Below, one piece after another: positions 7,698 through 19,000 of a stretch of 64,000 nucleotides of DNA. The DNA lies in assembly GCF_012034175.1 (NCBI RefSeq), contig NZ_JAATEJ010000027.1, forward strand, positions 1-64,000, given 5' to 3'. Under the pieces are notes generated by a model. The model was not told the DNA's origin. It worked only from the letters and a program-made list of their open reading frames with translations, and did no database searches. Within the stretch, counting starts at the first letter, position 1, and each line of letters begins with the position of its first letter. The position numbers and the translations under genes are program-made. The stretch comes from Actinacidiphila epipremni. GTDB taxonomy: Bacteria > Actinomycetota > Actinomycetes > Streptomycetales > Streptomycetaceae.

Positions 7698-9788
7698 GTG
7701 GATGAGGCGAACGGGGAGGCCGCCGGCGGGTCCGCCGCCGCGGAGGGCGGTACGGAGCTGCCGCCGCGCCGGGTGCCGGAGCAGCGCGACCCGGTCGGGC
7801 GCGCCGAGCCGGCGTACGGCGCTGTGCCGCGCCCCGGGGCCGGGCCCGACGACGCGCTCGACGACGCGGTGGAGGACGGTGCCGTCGAGGACGGTGCCGG
7901 GAATGGTTTCGACGACGCCGGGGCGGAGGTGCCCGCCGGGCACCCCGAGCACGGGGAGCAGGAGCCCGGGCACTCCGACGCCGAGCTGGTCGACCAGGTC
8001 AGGGCCGGGCGCGACAGCGCGTACGAGGAGCTGTACCGCCGGCACGCCGAGGCCGTACGCCGCTACGCCCGCACGTGCTGCCGGGACGCGCACACCGCGG
8101 AGGACCTGACCGGCGAGGTGTTCGCCCGTACGTTGCAGGCGATCCGCGGCGGGAGCGGGCCGCAGTCCGCGGTGCGGGCGTATCTGCTCACCACGGTGCG
8201 GCGGGTCGCCGCCGCGTGGGGCAACACCGCGCGCCGCGAGCACCTCGTCGAGGACTTCGCCGTCTTCGCCGTCACGGCGGCCGGCGCCGGCACGGTGGCC
8301 GCGGCGAGCGCGCCGGCCGCGGACGTACGCGCCATGCGCGAGGCCGAGCAGTCGCTCGCCGTCAAGGCCTTCCGTACGCTGCCCGAGCGCTGGCAGACCG
8401 TGCTGTGGCACACCGCCGTCGAGGAGGAGTCGCCGAGTACGATCGCGCCGCTGCTCGGGCTGACCGCCAACGCCACGGCCGTGCTCGCGCACCGCGCGCG
8501 GGAGGGGCTGCGGCAGGCGTACTTGCAGGCGCACGTCAGCTCCGCGCTCACCGAGGCGGGTGAATGCGCGCGGTACGCCGACCGGCTCGGGGCGCACGCC
8601 CGCGGGGGCCTGCGGATGCGGGCGGACCGGGAGCTGAACCGGCACCTGAAGGAGTGCGAGCGCTGCACGGCCGCGTCACGGGAGCTGGCCGACCTCAACT
8701 CGACGCTCAAGGGGCTGCTGCCGGTCGCGTACATCGGCTGGTTCGCCGCGCTGTACGCCACGAAGGCGGGGGCTGTGGTCGTCGCCGGGGGCGCGGCTGC
8801 GGCAGCTGCCACGGGTGGGGCTGCGGCTGCCGCGGCCGGCTCCGCCGGGGCTTCGGCAGGTGCGGGTGCCGCCGGCGCGGGTGCCGCTGGAGCCGGCGCC
8901 GGTGCTGCCGGTGCCGGTGCGGGTTCGGGCGGCGCTGCCGCCGGTGGGGCTGCCGCGGGCGAAGGGCTCGGGGCGCCGGTGAAGGTGGGGATCGCGGTGG
9001 CCGTGGTCGTCGCCGCCGCCGCGACCGCGTTCGCCCTCACCGCCGGGGGTGGCGGGACGCCGAAGCCGCAGGCCAAGCCGCCGGTCGCCGCGCCGGTCGT
9101 GACACCGCCGGTGGCCGCGCCGCCGCCACCTGCGCAGCCGAGCCCGACGCCGGCCCCGAAGCGGGTGGCGCCGCCGGCCCCGCACACCACCGCGCCGACT
9201 CCCCCGCCGCCGTCCCCGCGCCCCACGCCGCGGCCCACGCCGGTCCTCGCGCCGCCGCCCAGCACTCCGGCGCCGCCGCCGGTGACGCCGACGCCCACGC
9301 CGTCCGCGACCCCCAGCCCTACGCCGAGCCCGACGCCGCCGCCGACCGCGTACCAGGTCGACTCGCTGCCCATCAGCGGGGTGGGCGACGCGAAGGGGCC
9401 CAGCATCCGATTGGGCGGCCTGGCGGCCGGCTCGTGGTGGTGGGACCGGTGGGGCCTGCGGATCGCCGGGACGGCGTATGCGCACGGGATCAGCGTGCAT
9501 GCGCCGTCGTCCGTCACGATCGACCTCAACGGGCCGTGCGTCGCGTACGACGCGAAGGTGGGGGTCGATGATCTGACGCGGCTGCTGGGCTCGCCGGTGC
9601 GGTTCGCCGTCTACGCGGACGGTACGCGCGTGTGGACCTCGCCGGTCGTGCGCGGGGGCGACCCCGCGGTCCCCGTCCACGTCGACCTGACCGGCGCGTC
9701 CACCCTCCGCCTGACCGTCACCCGGGAACGCCGCGGATTCCCCGTGGGCCTGGCGGACTGGGCCTCCGCGCAAATCACCTGCCGGTGA
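7698..9788 (+). CDS. ECF sigma factor fused to anti-sigma zinc motif, TM anchor and NPCBM sensor domain
   Basis: A 696-residue one-protein signalling switch. Residues 1-93 are acidic and variable. Residues 94-175 are sigma region 2 (DAELVDQVRAGRDSAYEELY; DLTGEVFARTL). Residues 215-285 are sigma region 4 (LPERWQTVLWHT; IAPLLGLTANATAVLAHRAR). Residues 310-325 form a zf-HC2 anti-sigma zinc motif (H316-x3-C320-x2-C323). An Ala/Gly linker, one membrane helix (about 427-447), a roughly 100-residue Pro/Thr stalk and an extracellular NPCBM-type carbohydrate-binding domain (551-696; GISVHAPSSVTIDL, KVGVDD, FAVYADGTRVW) follow. The GTG at 7698 was chosen over an upstream ATG at 7641, but neither has a clear ribosome-binding site. 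Release of the sigma part, perhaps by proteolysis, is inference. The architecture resembles ECF groups with C-terminal sensory extensions. Confidence 0.88.
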   Translation: MDEANGEAAGGSAAAEGGTELPPRRVPEQRDPVGRAEPAYGAVPRPGAGPDDALDDAVEDGAVEDGAGNGFDDAGAEVPAGHPEHGEQEPGHSDAELVDQVRAGRDSAYEELYRRHAEAVRRYARTCCRDAHTAEDLTGEVFARTLQAIRGGSGPQSAVRAYLLTTVRRVAAAWGNTARREHLVEDFAVFAVTAAGAGTVAAASAPAADVRAMREAEQSLAVKAFRTLPERWQTVLWHTAVEEESPSTIAPLLGLTANATAVLAHRAREGLRQAYLQAHVSSALTEAGECARYADRLGAHARGGLRMRADRELNRHLKECERCTAASRELADLNSTLKGLLPVAYIGWFAALYATKAGAVVVAGGAAAAAATGGAAAAAAGSAGASAGAGAAGAGAAGAGAGAAGAGAGSGGAAAGGAAAGEGLGAPVKVGIAVAVVVAAAATAFALTAGGGGTPKPQAKPPVAAPVVTPPVAAPPPPAQPSPTPAPKRVAPPAPHTTAPTPPPPSPRPTPRPTPVLAPPPSTPAPPPVTPTPTPSATPSPTPSPTPPPTAYQVDSLPISGVGDAKGPSIRLGGLAAGSWWWDRWGLRIAGTAYAHGISVHAPSSVTIDLNGPCVAYDAKVGVDDLTRLLGSPVRFAVYADGTRVWTSPVVRGGDPAVPVHVDLTGASTLRLTVTRERRGFPVGLADWASAQITCR

Positions 9789-9901
9789 CGCCTGGGCCTG
9801 CCCCTTACCGCCGGTTGCGCGACCACCCGCCGGTGGTGGGCTTGTCGCCCCGGGCTGCCCCTTACGGTCCGTTGCGCGAACTTCCGCCGTGGCCGGCTGG
9901 T

Positions 9902-9923
9902 CGCGCAGTTCCCCGCGCCCCTG
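9902..9923 (-). repeat. Single arm of the dispersed 22-bp intergenic repeat
   Basis: An exact reverse-complement arm of the repeat at 2371-2901. It lies in the 224-bp convergent gap between the sigma gene and the FrnE-like gene. Degenerate partners (gttgcgcgacc near 9813, gttgcgcgaac near 9872) precede it. No gene is seen in 9789-10012. Confidence 0.85.
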
Positions 9924-9943
9924 GTTTGTTGCCCTCCGCGCGC

Positions 9944-9961
9944 AAAAATCCCCGTGCGGGG
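9944..9961 (-). terminator. Terminator of the FrnE-like gene (minus strand)
   Basis: Read on the minus strand, a 5-bp GC stem (ccccg/cgggg, 9950-9961) is followed by A and five T residues (9944-9948). A longer stem, gggctgcc (9959-9966) with ggcagccc (9993-10000), sits just before it. Confidence 0.6.
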
Positions 9962-10012
9962 CTGCCTACGCGCCAGGGGGTGCCCACCCAGGGGCAGCCC
10001 GGAGGGATGGGG

Positions 10013-10717
10013 TCAGGGCTTGGGCGTAGGGACGGCGCAGGTGTCGTCGGTGCAGGTGGCGGTCTCTGAGGGGGCCGGGGTGGGGGAGGTCTCGCGGGAG
10101 ATCTGCTCAAGCGCTTGGAGGAAGACGGAGGTCTCCTGGCCGCCCTGGACGGCCCACTTGCCCTCGAAGACGAAGGTGGGGACCGCCGTGATGCCCAGGA
10201 GGCGGGCCTCGTCGATGTCGGCGCGGACCTCGTCCGCCAAAGCGTCGCCGGCGAGGAAAGCGGCGGCGGCCTCCGCGTCGAGGCCCGCCGACGCCGCCGC
10301 GGCGGCGAGTTGCGCGGGGTCGCCGATGTCGGCGCCCTCGGCGAAGTGCGCCGTCATGAGGCGGCCCTTGAGGCGGACCTGCGCCTCGGGGCCGTACGTG
10401 TCGAGGGCGAAGCGGAGGAGCCGGTGTGCGAGGAAGGAGTTGTTCTCCAGCACCGTGTCGAAGTCGAACGTGATGCCCTCGTCCGCGCCGAGCGCGGTGA
10501 CGCGGGCGTCCATCGCGCGGGCCTGCGGCCCGTACTTCGCGGCGAGCACGTCATGGTGCGGGCGCGGCTCCTGCGGCGCGGTCGGGTCGAGCTGGAAGGG
10601 CTTGTAGACCACCTCGACGGAGGACGCCTTCGGGAAGGCGGCGAGCGCCCGCTCGAAGCGGGTCTTGCCGACGTAGCACCAAGGGCACGCGATATCGCTG
10701 TAGATCTCGACCTTCAC
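10013..10717 (-). CDS. DsbA-family (FrnE-like) thiol oxidoreductase
   Basis: A 234-residue cytosolic thioredoxin-fold protein of the DsbA/FrnE type. The N-terminus VKVEIYSDIACPWCYVGK places the redox-active CPWC motif at residues 11-14. The helical insertion and the cis-Pro loop (LLGITAVPTFVFEGKWAVQGGQ, about residues 165-186) are present. A second Cys pair at the extreme C-terminus (TCTDDTCAVP) resembles the extra C-terminal cysteines of FrnE proteins. The GTG at 10717 follows acgggag and replaces a longer open start at 10771. It lies 93 bp downstream of the AfsR-type regulator on the same strand and may be its cotranscribed last gene. Substrate unknown. Confidence 0.88.
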   Translation of the reverse strand: MKVEIYSDIACPWCYVGKTRFERALAAFPKASSVEVVYKPFQLDPTAPQEPRPHHDVLAAKYGPQARAMDARVTALGADEGITFDFDTVLENNSFLAHRLLRFALDTYGPEAQVRLKGRLMTAHFAEGADIGDPAQLAAAAASAGLDAEAAAAFLAGDALADEVRADIDEARLLGITAVPTFVFEGKWAVQGGQETSVFLQALEQISRETSPTPAPSETATCTDDTCAVPTPKP

Positions 10718-10810
10718 CGGACGCTCCCGTAATCCTCGACGTGTTCCCCGACGTGTTCCTTGAAGCCTCAACCGAAGCCCTCACCGGAATAAAGCCGGCG
10801 CCGGCCGCCT

Positions 10811-13800
10811 CTATTCCCCGCCCGCCAGCGCGGCGACCAGCTCCGCCGCCTCCTGCGCCGTGAGCGCCGCCCCCCGCTCGTGCGCCGCGGCCAGCTCCCG
10901 CTCGGGCAGGGCCTCGGCGGCGCGGGCCGCCACCGCGGCGGCGACCTCGCGTTCGGGGAGGCTGCGTGGCAGCACACCGCGTACGGCGTCGGCCGCGGCC
11001 AGCAGCACCGCCGCGGACCGGGAATCACCGGCGGCGCACAGCGCTTCCGCCGCGGTGTCGAGCTGCGCGGCGACGACCTGCTCGGTGCCGCCCGCCGCCT
11101 GGGCGAGCCGCAGCGCCTCGGCGGCCCGGGCCAGCGCGGCGCCCGGGTCGCCCTCGGCGAGGGTGATGCGGGCCGACAGCGCCACCAGCAGGGAGATGAA
11201 GACCGGCGGCGGAGTGCCGTCGGTGGCGTGCCCGGTGGCCAGCTCGCACAGCCGGCGGGCCTGCGCGACGTCGCCGCGGCGCAGCAGCAGCATGGCCTGG
11301 AGGTAGCGCACATAGGTGCGGGCGTCCCAGACGGAGTAGCGCTCGCAGGACTCGTCGGCCTCCCGCACCAGCCGCTCGGCGGACGCGTCGTCGCCGGCGC
11401 GGTAGGCGACCTCACCCATCCGGGCGAGCAGGAACGCCGCCTCGGCCGCCGCGCCCAGCTCCGCGCCGAGCCGGTGCGCGGCCTCCAGGTGGGCGCGGGC
11501 GGCGCGGTAGTCGCCGCGGGCCATGGCGATCTCACCGGCGGCGCTGCGGACCTGCGCGCTGACCCAGCGGTCGGAGAGGCGCTCGGTGAGCTCGGCGAGC
11601 TCGGCCCGGGTGTCGTCGGCGACGGGCAGCCCGCCGGGGGTGTCCACGGCCACGTGGGTGCGGAACATCAGCGCGACGGCCAGCTCCCAGTCGCTGCCGT
11701 ACTTGCGGCAGTTGGCGACGACCGTCTCGGTGTACTGCCGGATCTCGATCGTGCCGCCGAGGATGTAGGAGGTGAAGGGCCACAGCATGCCGGGGAAGCG
11801 GGCGGACTGCGGGCCGCTGCCGTTGTAGGCGCGCTCCAGGTAGCGCGCGGTGGCCACCGACTCGGGCGCGGAGAGCTGGTCGGCGGTGGCGTGGTCGCTC
11901 TTGACGAAGAAGAGCAGCATGCGCGCGTCGGTGCGCGGCCAGTACAGCGGGTGCGCCGGGTCCTCGGGCGGCGGGTCGCCGGCCATCGCGACGACCCGCT
12001 CCAGCCAGGCGTCCGCCTCGCTGCGGTAGTTGCGCAGCCACCAGAACCAGCCCATGGCGAGCGCGATCTCCAGCGCGTCGGCCTCCTCGCCGGCCTCGAC
12101 GGTACGGTGCAGCGCGGCCCGTACGTTGTCCAGCTCGGCCTCCAGGACCTCCAGCCAGCGCAGTTGGTCGGCGCCGCGCAGCTCGGAGTCGGCGGTACGG
12201 GCCAGGTCGCGGTAGTGGACGGTGTGCGCGCGGGCGGCCCGGGCAAGTTCTGCGGGGTGGCCGGCAGCGCGCTCGGCGGCGTATTCGTGGATGGTCTCCA
12301 GCAGCCGGTAGCGCACATGCGGGCCGCCGGCCGTGTCGCCGCCCGAGGCGCGCAGGTCGGCGACGACCAGGGACTTGTCGACGAGCTGCGCGACGGTCTC
12401 CAGCGCGTCGGGCCCGCACACCGCCTCCGCGGCGGCCAGGGTGCAGCCGCCGGCGAAGACGCTGAGCGCGCACAGCGTCGTACGTTCCCGGTCGGTGAGC
12501 AGGTCCCAGCTCCAGTCGACGACCGCGCGGAGGGTCTGCTGGCGGGGCAGGACGGTGCGGCTGCCGCTGGTCAGCAGGCGGAAGCGGTCGTCGAGGCGGT
12601 CGGCGATCTGCCGCGGGGTGAGGGCCCGCAGCCGGGCGGCGGCCAGCTCGATCGCGAGCGGCAGCCCGTCCAGGCGGCGGCAGATCTCCCGTACGGCCGC
12701 GGCGTCCGGCTCGTCGTCGCGGTACGGGGCGGCGCCGGGGCGGACGGCGGCGGCGCGTTCGGCGAACAGCCGGTAGGCGGTGGCCGGCGGCAGCGGCTCG
12801 ACGGGGCGGACGACCTCGCCGGGCACGCCCAGCGGTTCGCGGCTGGTGGCCAGCACGGTCACGCCGGGGCAGGCGGCCAGCAGCTCCGCGGTGAGGCGGG
12901 CGGCGGCGGTGATGACGTGCTCGCAGTTGTCGAGCACCAGCAGCAGGCGGCGCCGGGCGCAGTGCTCCAGCAGCCGGGCGGTGGGGTCCTCGGCGTACGT
13001 CTCGGGCCGCAGCGGGCCGGCGGCGAGGCCGACGTGCGAGTCGCGGCGGCCCAGCGCGCTGAGCACGGCCTGCGGTATGGCGGCGGGGTCGTCGACGGGG
13101 GCGAGTTCGGCGAGCCAGACGCCGTCCGGGTAGTCGCCGGCCGCGGTCTCGGCGGCTTCCTGGGCGAGCCGGGTCTTGCCGGAGCCGCCGGGCCCGGTGA
13201 GGGTCACCAGGCGGGCCCGGGCGATCTCGCGGCGCAGGTCGCGCAGGTCCGCCTCGCGGCCGACGAAGCTGGTCAGCCGGGCCCGCAGGTTGCCGGCCGC
13301 GGGCTGCGGGAGCGCGGGCGGGGGTGGGGGTGGTGGCGGGGGCGGCGGCGTGTCGCGCGGGGTGAGCAGGTCGGCGTGCAGGGCGCGCAGCTCCGGGCCG
13401 GGGTCGGCGCCGAGGGTCTCGGCGAGGGCGGTGCGGGCGTCCTCGTAGGCCATGAGGGCGTCGGCGGTGCGGCCGGCGGCGCGCAGGGCGGTGATGAGCT
13501 GGACGTGCACGGTCTCGTCGAGGGGGTGCGCGAGCACGGCCTCGCGCAGCTCGGGCAGTACGTCGGCGGCGTGCCCGAGGGCGAGTTCGGCGTCGACGCG
13601 GAGCCGCTGGGCGGTGCGGTGCAGGGCCTCGGGGCGGGCGGCCTGGACGGCGCGCTCGGGCAGGTCGGCGAGGGCGGGGCCGCGCCACAGGGCCAGGCCC
13701 CGGGTGAGCGTGTCGGCGGCGGTGCGGGGGTCGCCGGCGGCGAGGGCGGCTTCGCCGGCGCGGACGAGCCGCTCGAAGGTGTGCAGGTCGACCGCGTCGG

Positions 13801-14074
13801 GCCCGGCCGCCAGCCGGTAGCCGCCGGGCTCGGAGGTGACGGCGTCCCGGCCGACCGCCCGGCGCAGCCGGGCCACCAGCGCCTGGAGGGCGCCGGTGGC
13901 GTCGGCGGGGGGATCGCCGGCCCACACCTGGTCGATGAGGGTGCCCGCGCCGACCGGCCGCCCGGCCTCGGCGGCAAGAGCCGCGGCCAGCGCCCGTACG
14001 CGTACGCCGCCGAGCGGCACGACCGTCCCGTCGTCCCGTCTGACCTCGGTCACGCCGAGCACCGAATACCGCAC
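10811..14074 (-). CDS. AfsR/SARP-type regulator with NB-ARC ATPase and TPR domains
   Basis: A 1087-residue transcriptional activator of the large SARP class. It has an N-terminal OmpR-like winged helix (1-95; GTLIDQVWAGDPPADATGALQALVARLRR) and a BTAD domain (about 98-245). A polyproline linker (11 consecutive Pro) leads to an NB-ARC ATPase with Walker A GPGGSGKTRLAQEAAE near residue 295 and Walker B LLLVLDNCEHV. The C-terminal half is TPR-like. The GTG at 14074 follows gggggag and begins only 22 bp after the flavoprotein monooxygenase stop, so the two are probably cotranscribed. Such proteins usually activate secondary metabolism, but no biosynthetic cluster is visible here. Its target genes are unknown. 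Confidence 0.92.
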   Translation of the reverse strand: MRYSVLGVTEVRRDDGTVVPLGGVRVRALAAALAAEAGRPVGAGTLIDQVWAGDPPADATGALQALVARLRRAVGRDAVTSEPGGYRLAAGPDAVDLHTFERLVRAGEAALAAGDPRTAADTLTRGLALWRGPALADLPERAVQAARPEALHRTAQRLRVDAELALGHAADVLPELREAVLAHPLDETVHVQLITALRAAGRTADALMAYEDARTALAETLGADPGPELRALHADLLTPRDTPPPPPPPPPPPALPQPAAGNLRARLTSFVGREADLRDLRREIARARLVTLTGPGGSGKTRLAQEAAETAAGDYPDGVWLAELAPVDDPAAIPQAVLSALGRRDSHVGLAAGPLRPETYAEDPTARLLEHCARRRLLLVLDNCEHVITAAARLTAELLAACPGVTVLATSREPLGVPGEVVRPVEPLPPATAYRLFAERAAAVRPGAAPYRDDEPDAAAVREICRRLDGLPLAIELAAARLRALTPRQIADRLDDRFRLLTSGSRTVLPRQQTLRAVVDWSWDLLTDRERTTLCALSVFAGGCTLAAAEAVCGPDALETVAQLVDKSLVVADLRASGGDTAGGPHVRYRLLETIHEYAAERAAGHPAELARAARAHTVHYRDLARTADSELRGADQLRWLEVLEAELDNVRAALHRTVEAGEEADALEIALAMGWFWWLRNYRSEADAWLERVVAMAGDPPPEDPAHPLYWPRTDARMLLFFVKSDHATADQLSAPESVATARYLERAYNGSGPQSARFPGMLWPFTSYILGGTIEIRQYTETVVANCRKYGSDWELAVALMFRTHVAVDTPGGLPVADDTRAELAELTERLSDRWVSAQVRSAAGEIAMARGDYRAARAHLEAAHRLGAELGAAAEAAFLLARMGEVAYRAGDDASAERLVREADESCERYSVWDARTYVRYLQAMLLLRRGDVAQARRLCELATGHATDGTPPPVFISLLVALSARITLAEGDPGAALARAAEALRLAQAAGGTEQVVAAQLDTAAEALCAAGDSRSAAVLLAAADAVRGVLPRSLPEREVAAAVAARAAEALPERELAAAHERGAALTAQEAAELVAALAGGE

Positions 14075-14096
14075 CTGGGCATTCTCCCCCGGACGG

Positions 14097-15614
<1,518 letters not shown>

Positions 15615-15671
15615 CTACGAACCGGCTGATTACTTACCTTCCGGCTGAGGCCGCCGATTCTGCCCCCCAAG

Positions 15672-15694
15672 GGGGGCCTTGCGGCAAGGCCCCC
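15672..15694. promoter_or_regulatory. Rifamycin-associated element (RAE)-like palindrome
   Basis: A perfect 23-bp palindrome: arm gggggccttgc (15672-15682), one central base (15683), arm gcaaggccccc (15684-15694). It matches, from memory, the GC-rich inverted repeat called RAE that is found upstream of rifamycin-inactivation genes in actinomycetes and confers rifamycin induction. A TATAGC hexamer lies on its upstream side for the minus strand (about 15702-15707). The start codon of rox is 139 bp downstream. Confidence 0.8.
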
Positions 15695-15711
15695 ACCCCG
15701 CTATACCTTGA

Positions 15712-15741
15712 AGAGGGCAAGGAGCGGACTCCTTGCCCTTT
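15712..15741 (-). terminator. Strong hairpin insulating tmk from rox
   Basis: A 10-bp perfect stem, gggcaaggag (15715-15724) with ctccttgccc (15729-15738), has a cgga tetraloop and is extendable by A-T and G-T pairs. It lies between the end of the minus-strand tmk transcript and the rox control region, so it probably terminates tmk read-through. It lacks a long T run on the minus strand. Confidence 0.6.
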
Positions 15742-15841
15742 CGCTTTCCCGGGCCCGAGCGCATGCATGGAGCTATGGCGGTGCCGCTCCGGGCTGCTGC
15801 TTGCGGTGGTTTGCGCGACCATCCGCCGGTGAGTGGCTTGT

Positions 15842-15987
15842 CGCGCAGTTCCCCGCGCCCCTGGTATGCCGACCCGCGCCGCAGCCGTAAGCCCATCGGG
15901 GGGGACCCCCACGCCTTGCCGGGTGCGACGGCAGGGGCTCGTCTCCGCGCGTGAGGCCAACCAATCAGGGGCGCGGGGAACTGCGCG
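15842..15987. repeat. Outward-facing pair of dispersed repeat arms in the tmk-rox gap
   Basis: The gap 15742-16078 contains no gene. Exact copies of the 22-bp arm lie at 15842-15863 (reverse) and 15966-15987 (forward), pointing away from each other with 102 bp between. In the full units at 2371-2901 the arms face inward. This suggests two truncated units meeting here, possibly a trace of the rearrangement that placed rox beside tmk. Confidence 0.85.
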
Positions 15988-16078
15988 AGCAACCGGCCAC
16001 CGGCGGATGGTCGCGCGGGCACCGCATGGGGCAGCCCGGGGCGGGCCGACCGCCCGGGCGCAGGGGCCTCGGGGAAAC

Positions 16079-19000
16079 CTAGCGGGGCGGGTCTTCGTGG
16101 GGGCCGAGGAGTTCGTCCGCGAGGGTGGGGAGGTCGTCGAGGGGGGTTTCCTCGGCCCAGTGGGGGCGGGGGCGGCGGGGGGCGGGGGATGCCGTGGGGA
16201 GTTCGCGGGTGCGTTCGGGGTCGGTGGGCTCGGGGCGGAAGAGCCACGGGGGGACGCGGTCGGCCGGGTCGGCGTCGCGCGCGGTGCCGGGGACGGGCGG
16301 CGGGGCGTCGGGGCGCTCCGCGGGTTCCGCCGGCTCGGCCGGCACCGCAGGGAGCACCGCGGTCTCGTCGGACGCCGAGGCCGGCCCCTCACCGGGCTCG
16401 TCCTCATGCGGCGGCTGCACCGCAGGCAGCACCTTCGTCTCGTCGGCGTCAGGTTCCTCGTCCGGCGGCGCCACCGGCGGCAGCACCGTCGTCGTCTCGG
16501 CGTCGTCCGCCGGGACGACCGGCGTGACGATCGTCGTCGCCTCGTCGTCGGACGCGGGCGCCTCGACCTCCGCGGCGGCGGACGCCGCGGCCCTCGCGGC
16601 CTCGGCCCGCAGCAGCGCCTCCTCCGCCCGGCGCTGCTTCTCCAGCCGCCGGGCCTCCGCCTCCGCGCGCAGCCTGGCCTGCTCCTCGGCGAGCCGCCGC
16701 AGCCGGGCCTGCTCGGCCTCACGCGCGGCCTCCTCGGCCGCAACGCGCGCGGCCTCCTCCACCGCGAGCCGGTCCGCCTCCTCCTGGCGCAGCCGGGCGG
16801 CCTCCGCCTCCTGCGCGGCCTTGCGCTCGGCGATCTCCTGCCGGGCGGCCTCCTCCGCGGCGAGCCGCCGCTCCTCCTCCTCGCGGCGCAGCTTCTCCAG
16901 CTGCTCGCGCCGCTCCCGCTCCTTGCGCTCTTCCTCGGCCTTGCGCGCCGCCTCCTCCGCGGCGAGCCGCGCGGCCTCCTCGGCGGCCTTGCGCTCGGCC
17001 TCGGCCCGCGCCGCGATCTCCTGCTCCGACAGCGGCAGCACCTCGTCGAGCCGGTGCCGTATCACCGTCGTGACGGCCTCCGGCTCCTGCCCCGCGTCGA
17101 TCACGAGGTAACGGGACGGGTCCGCGGCGGCCAACGTGAGGAAGCCGGACCGTACCCGCTGGTGGAACTCGGGCGGCTCGGACTCGAGCCGGTCGGGCGC
17201 CTCGGTGAAGCGTTCCCGCGCGGTCTCGGGCGAGACGTCGAGCAGGACGGTCAGGTGCGGGACGAGCCCGCCGGTGGCCCAGCGGTTGATGCGGGCGATC
17301 TCGGTGGGGGCCAGTTCGCGGCCGGCGCCCTGGTAGGCGACGGCGGAGTCGATGTAGCGGTCGGTGATGACGACCGCGCCGCGCGCGAGAGCCGGCCGTA
17401 CGACCGTCTCGATGTGCTCCGCGCGGTCCGCCGCGTAGAGCAGCGCCTCCGTGCGGTGCGAGATGCCGCCGGACGAGACGTCCAGCAGGATCGATCGCAG
17501 CCGCTTGCCGACGGCGGTCGCGCCCGGCTCGCGGGTGACGACGACCTCGTGGCCCTTGGCCCTGATCCAGCTCGCCAGCGCCTCCACCTGCGTGGACTTG
17601 CCGGCGCCGTCGCCGCCCTCGACGGCGATGAAGAAGCCCGCCTCGGACGTCGCGGTGGCCGGCTCCGCGCCGCGCAGCGACTCGCGCAGGTCGCGCCGCA
17701 GCGGCACCCCGCGGCGGTCGTCGGTCTTGCCGAGCACGAGCGCGGCGACCGGCAGCAGCAGCGCGCCGACCAGCATGAGCGTGTACGCGGCGCCGGCGTG
17801 GTCGAAGGTGAAGTGGCCGTGGTGCACGCGGTGCGGCCCGATCGCGGCGGCGAGCAGCGGCGCGACGATCGCGGCGACGCCGAGCGCGGCACGCGAGACG
17901 GCCTGCAGGTGCTCGACGGTACGGGCCCTGCGGGTCTGCTCGGCCTCCTGTTCGACGAGGGCGTGCCCGGTGTTGGCGCTGACCCCGGCGGCGACGCCGG
18001 CCAGCAGCGCGAGCGCGAGCATCGTCGTCGGGTCGGGCACGAGGCCGGTGAGCAGCAGCGCGATGCCGGTCAGGCCGATCGCGAGGGCCAGCAGGCGGCG
18101 CCGGGACAGGCCCGGCAGCGTCCGCGGGCCGATCCGGATGCCGATGACGGTGCCGCCGGTGAGCAGCAGGACGAGCAGCCCGAAGCCGGTCGGCCCGAAG
18201 CCCATCGCGGCGGCGTGCAGCACCGCGACGGCGACGGCCGCGGCGATCGCGCCGGCGACCGCGGCGGTGGACAGCACGAGCAGCGGCAGCGCGCCGGTCC
18301 GGCCGTTCTCCGCGCCGGCCGGGCCCTTCGGCAGCCGCAGCCCCTCCAGCGGGGAACGCGGCCGGGCGGCGGTGCCGGCGGGCAGCTCCAGCGCGGAGAG
18401 CACGGCGATCGAGGAGGAGAACAGCCCCGCGGCGACGTACGAGGACAGCGCGACCTGGTGCAGGTCGAACCAGTCGACGCCGGTCGCGAGCAGAATGTTG
18501 ACGAGCGTGATGACGACCATCGCCGCGGCGGCGAGCGGCAGCGCGACGAAGCTGGTCCGCAGGTCGAGGCGGTGCAGCGTCGCGAGCCGGTCGGGCGCCG
18601 GCCGTACGGTGGTGTCGCCGGGCGCCGGCAGCAGGCCGGGGGCGGCGCCGTCCTTGGCGATCGCCCACAGGCGCTCGGCCGCGCCGGCGGCGAAGACGCT
18701 GAGCAGCAGCCATACGTATGCCGAGTCCGGCGTCCAGGTGATCCACAGCGGGGCGACGATGAACAGGCCAAGGCGTACGCCGTCGGCCCCGATCATCGTC
18801 CAGCGGCGGTCCAGCGGGCCGTCCTGCGCGGTGAGCCCGGCGAGCGGGCCGAGCAGCACGGCGCCGAACAGTACGGTCGCGACCAGGCGCGCCGCGAACA
18901 CCGCGGCGGCGGCGAAGGCGACCCCGCGGTACCCGCCCCCGAAGGCGGCGGCCCCGGAGGCCGCCTGCACCGTCAGCAGGAGCAGCACCAGCAGGCCGAG

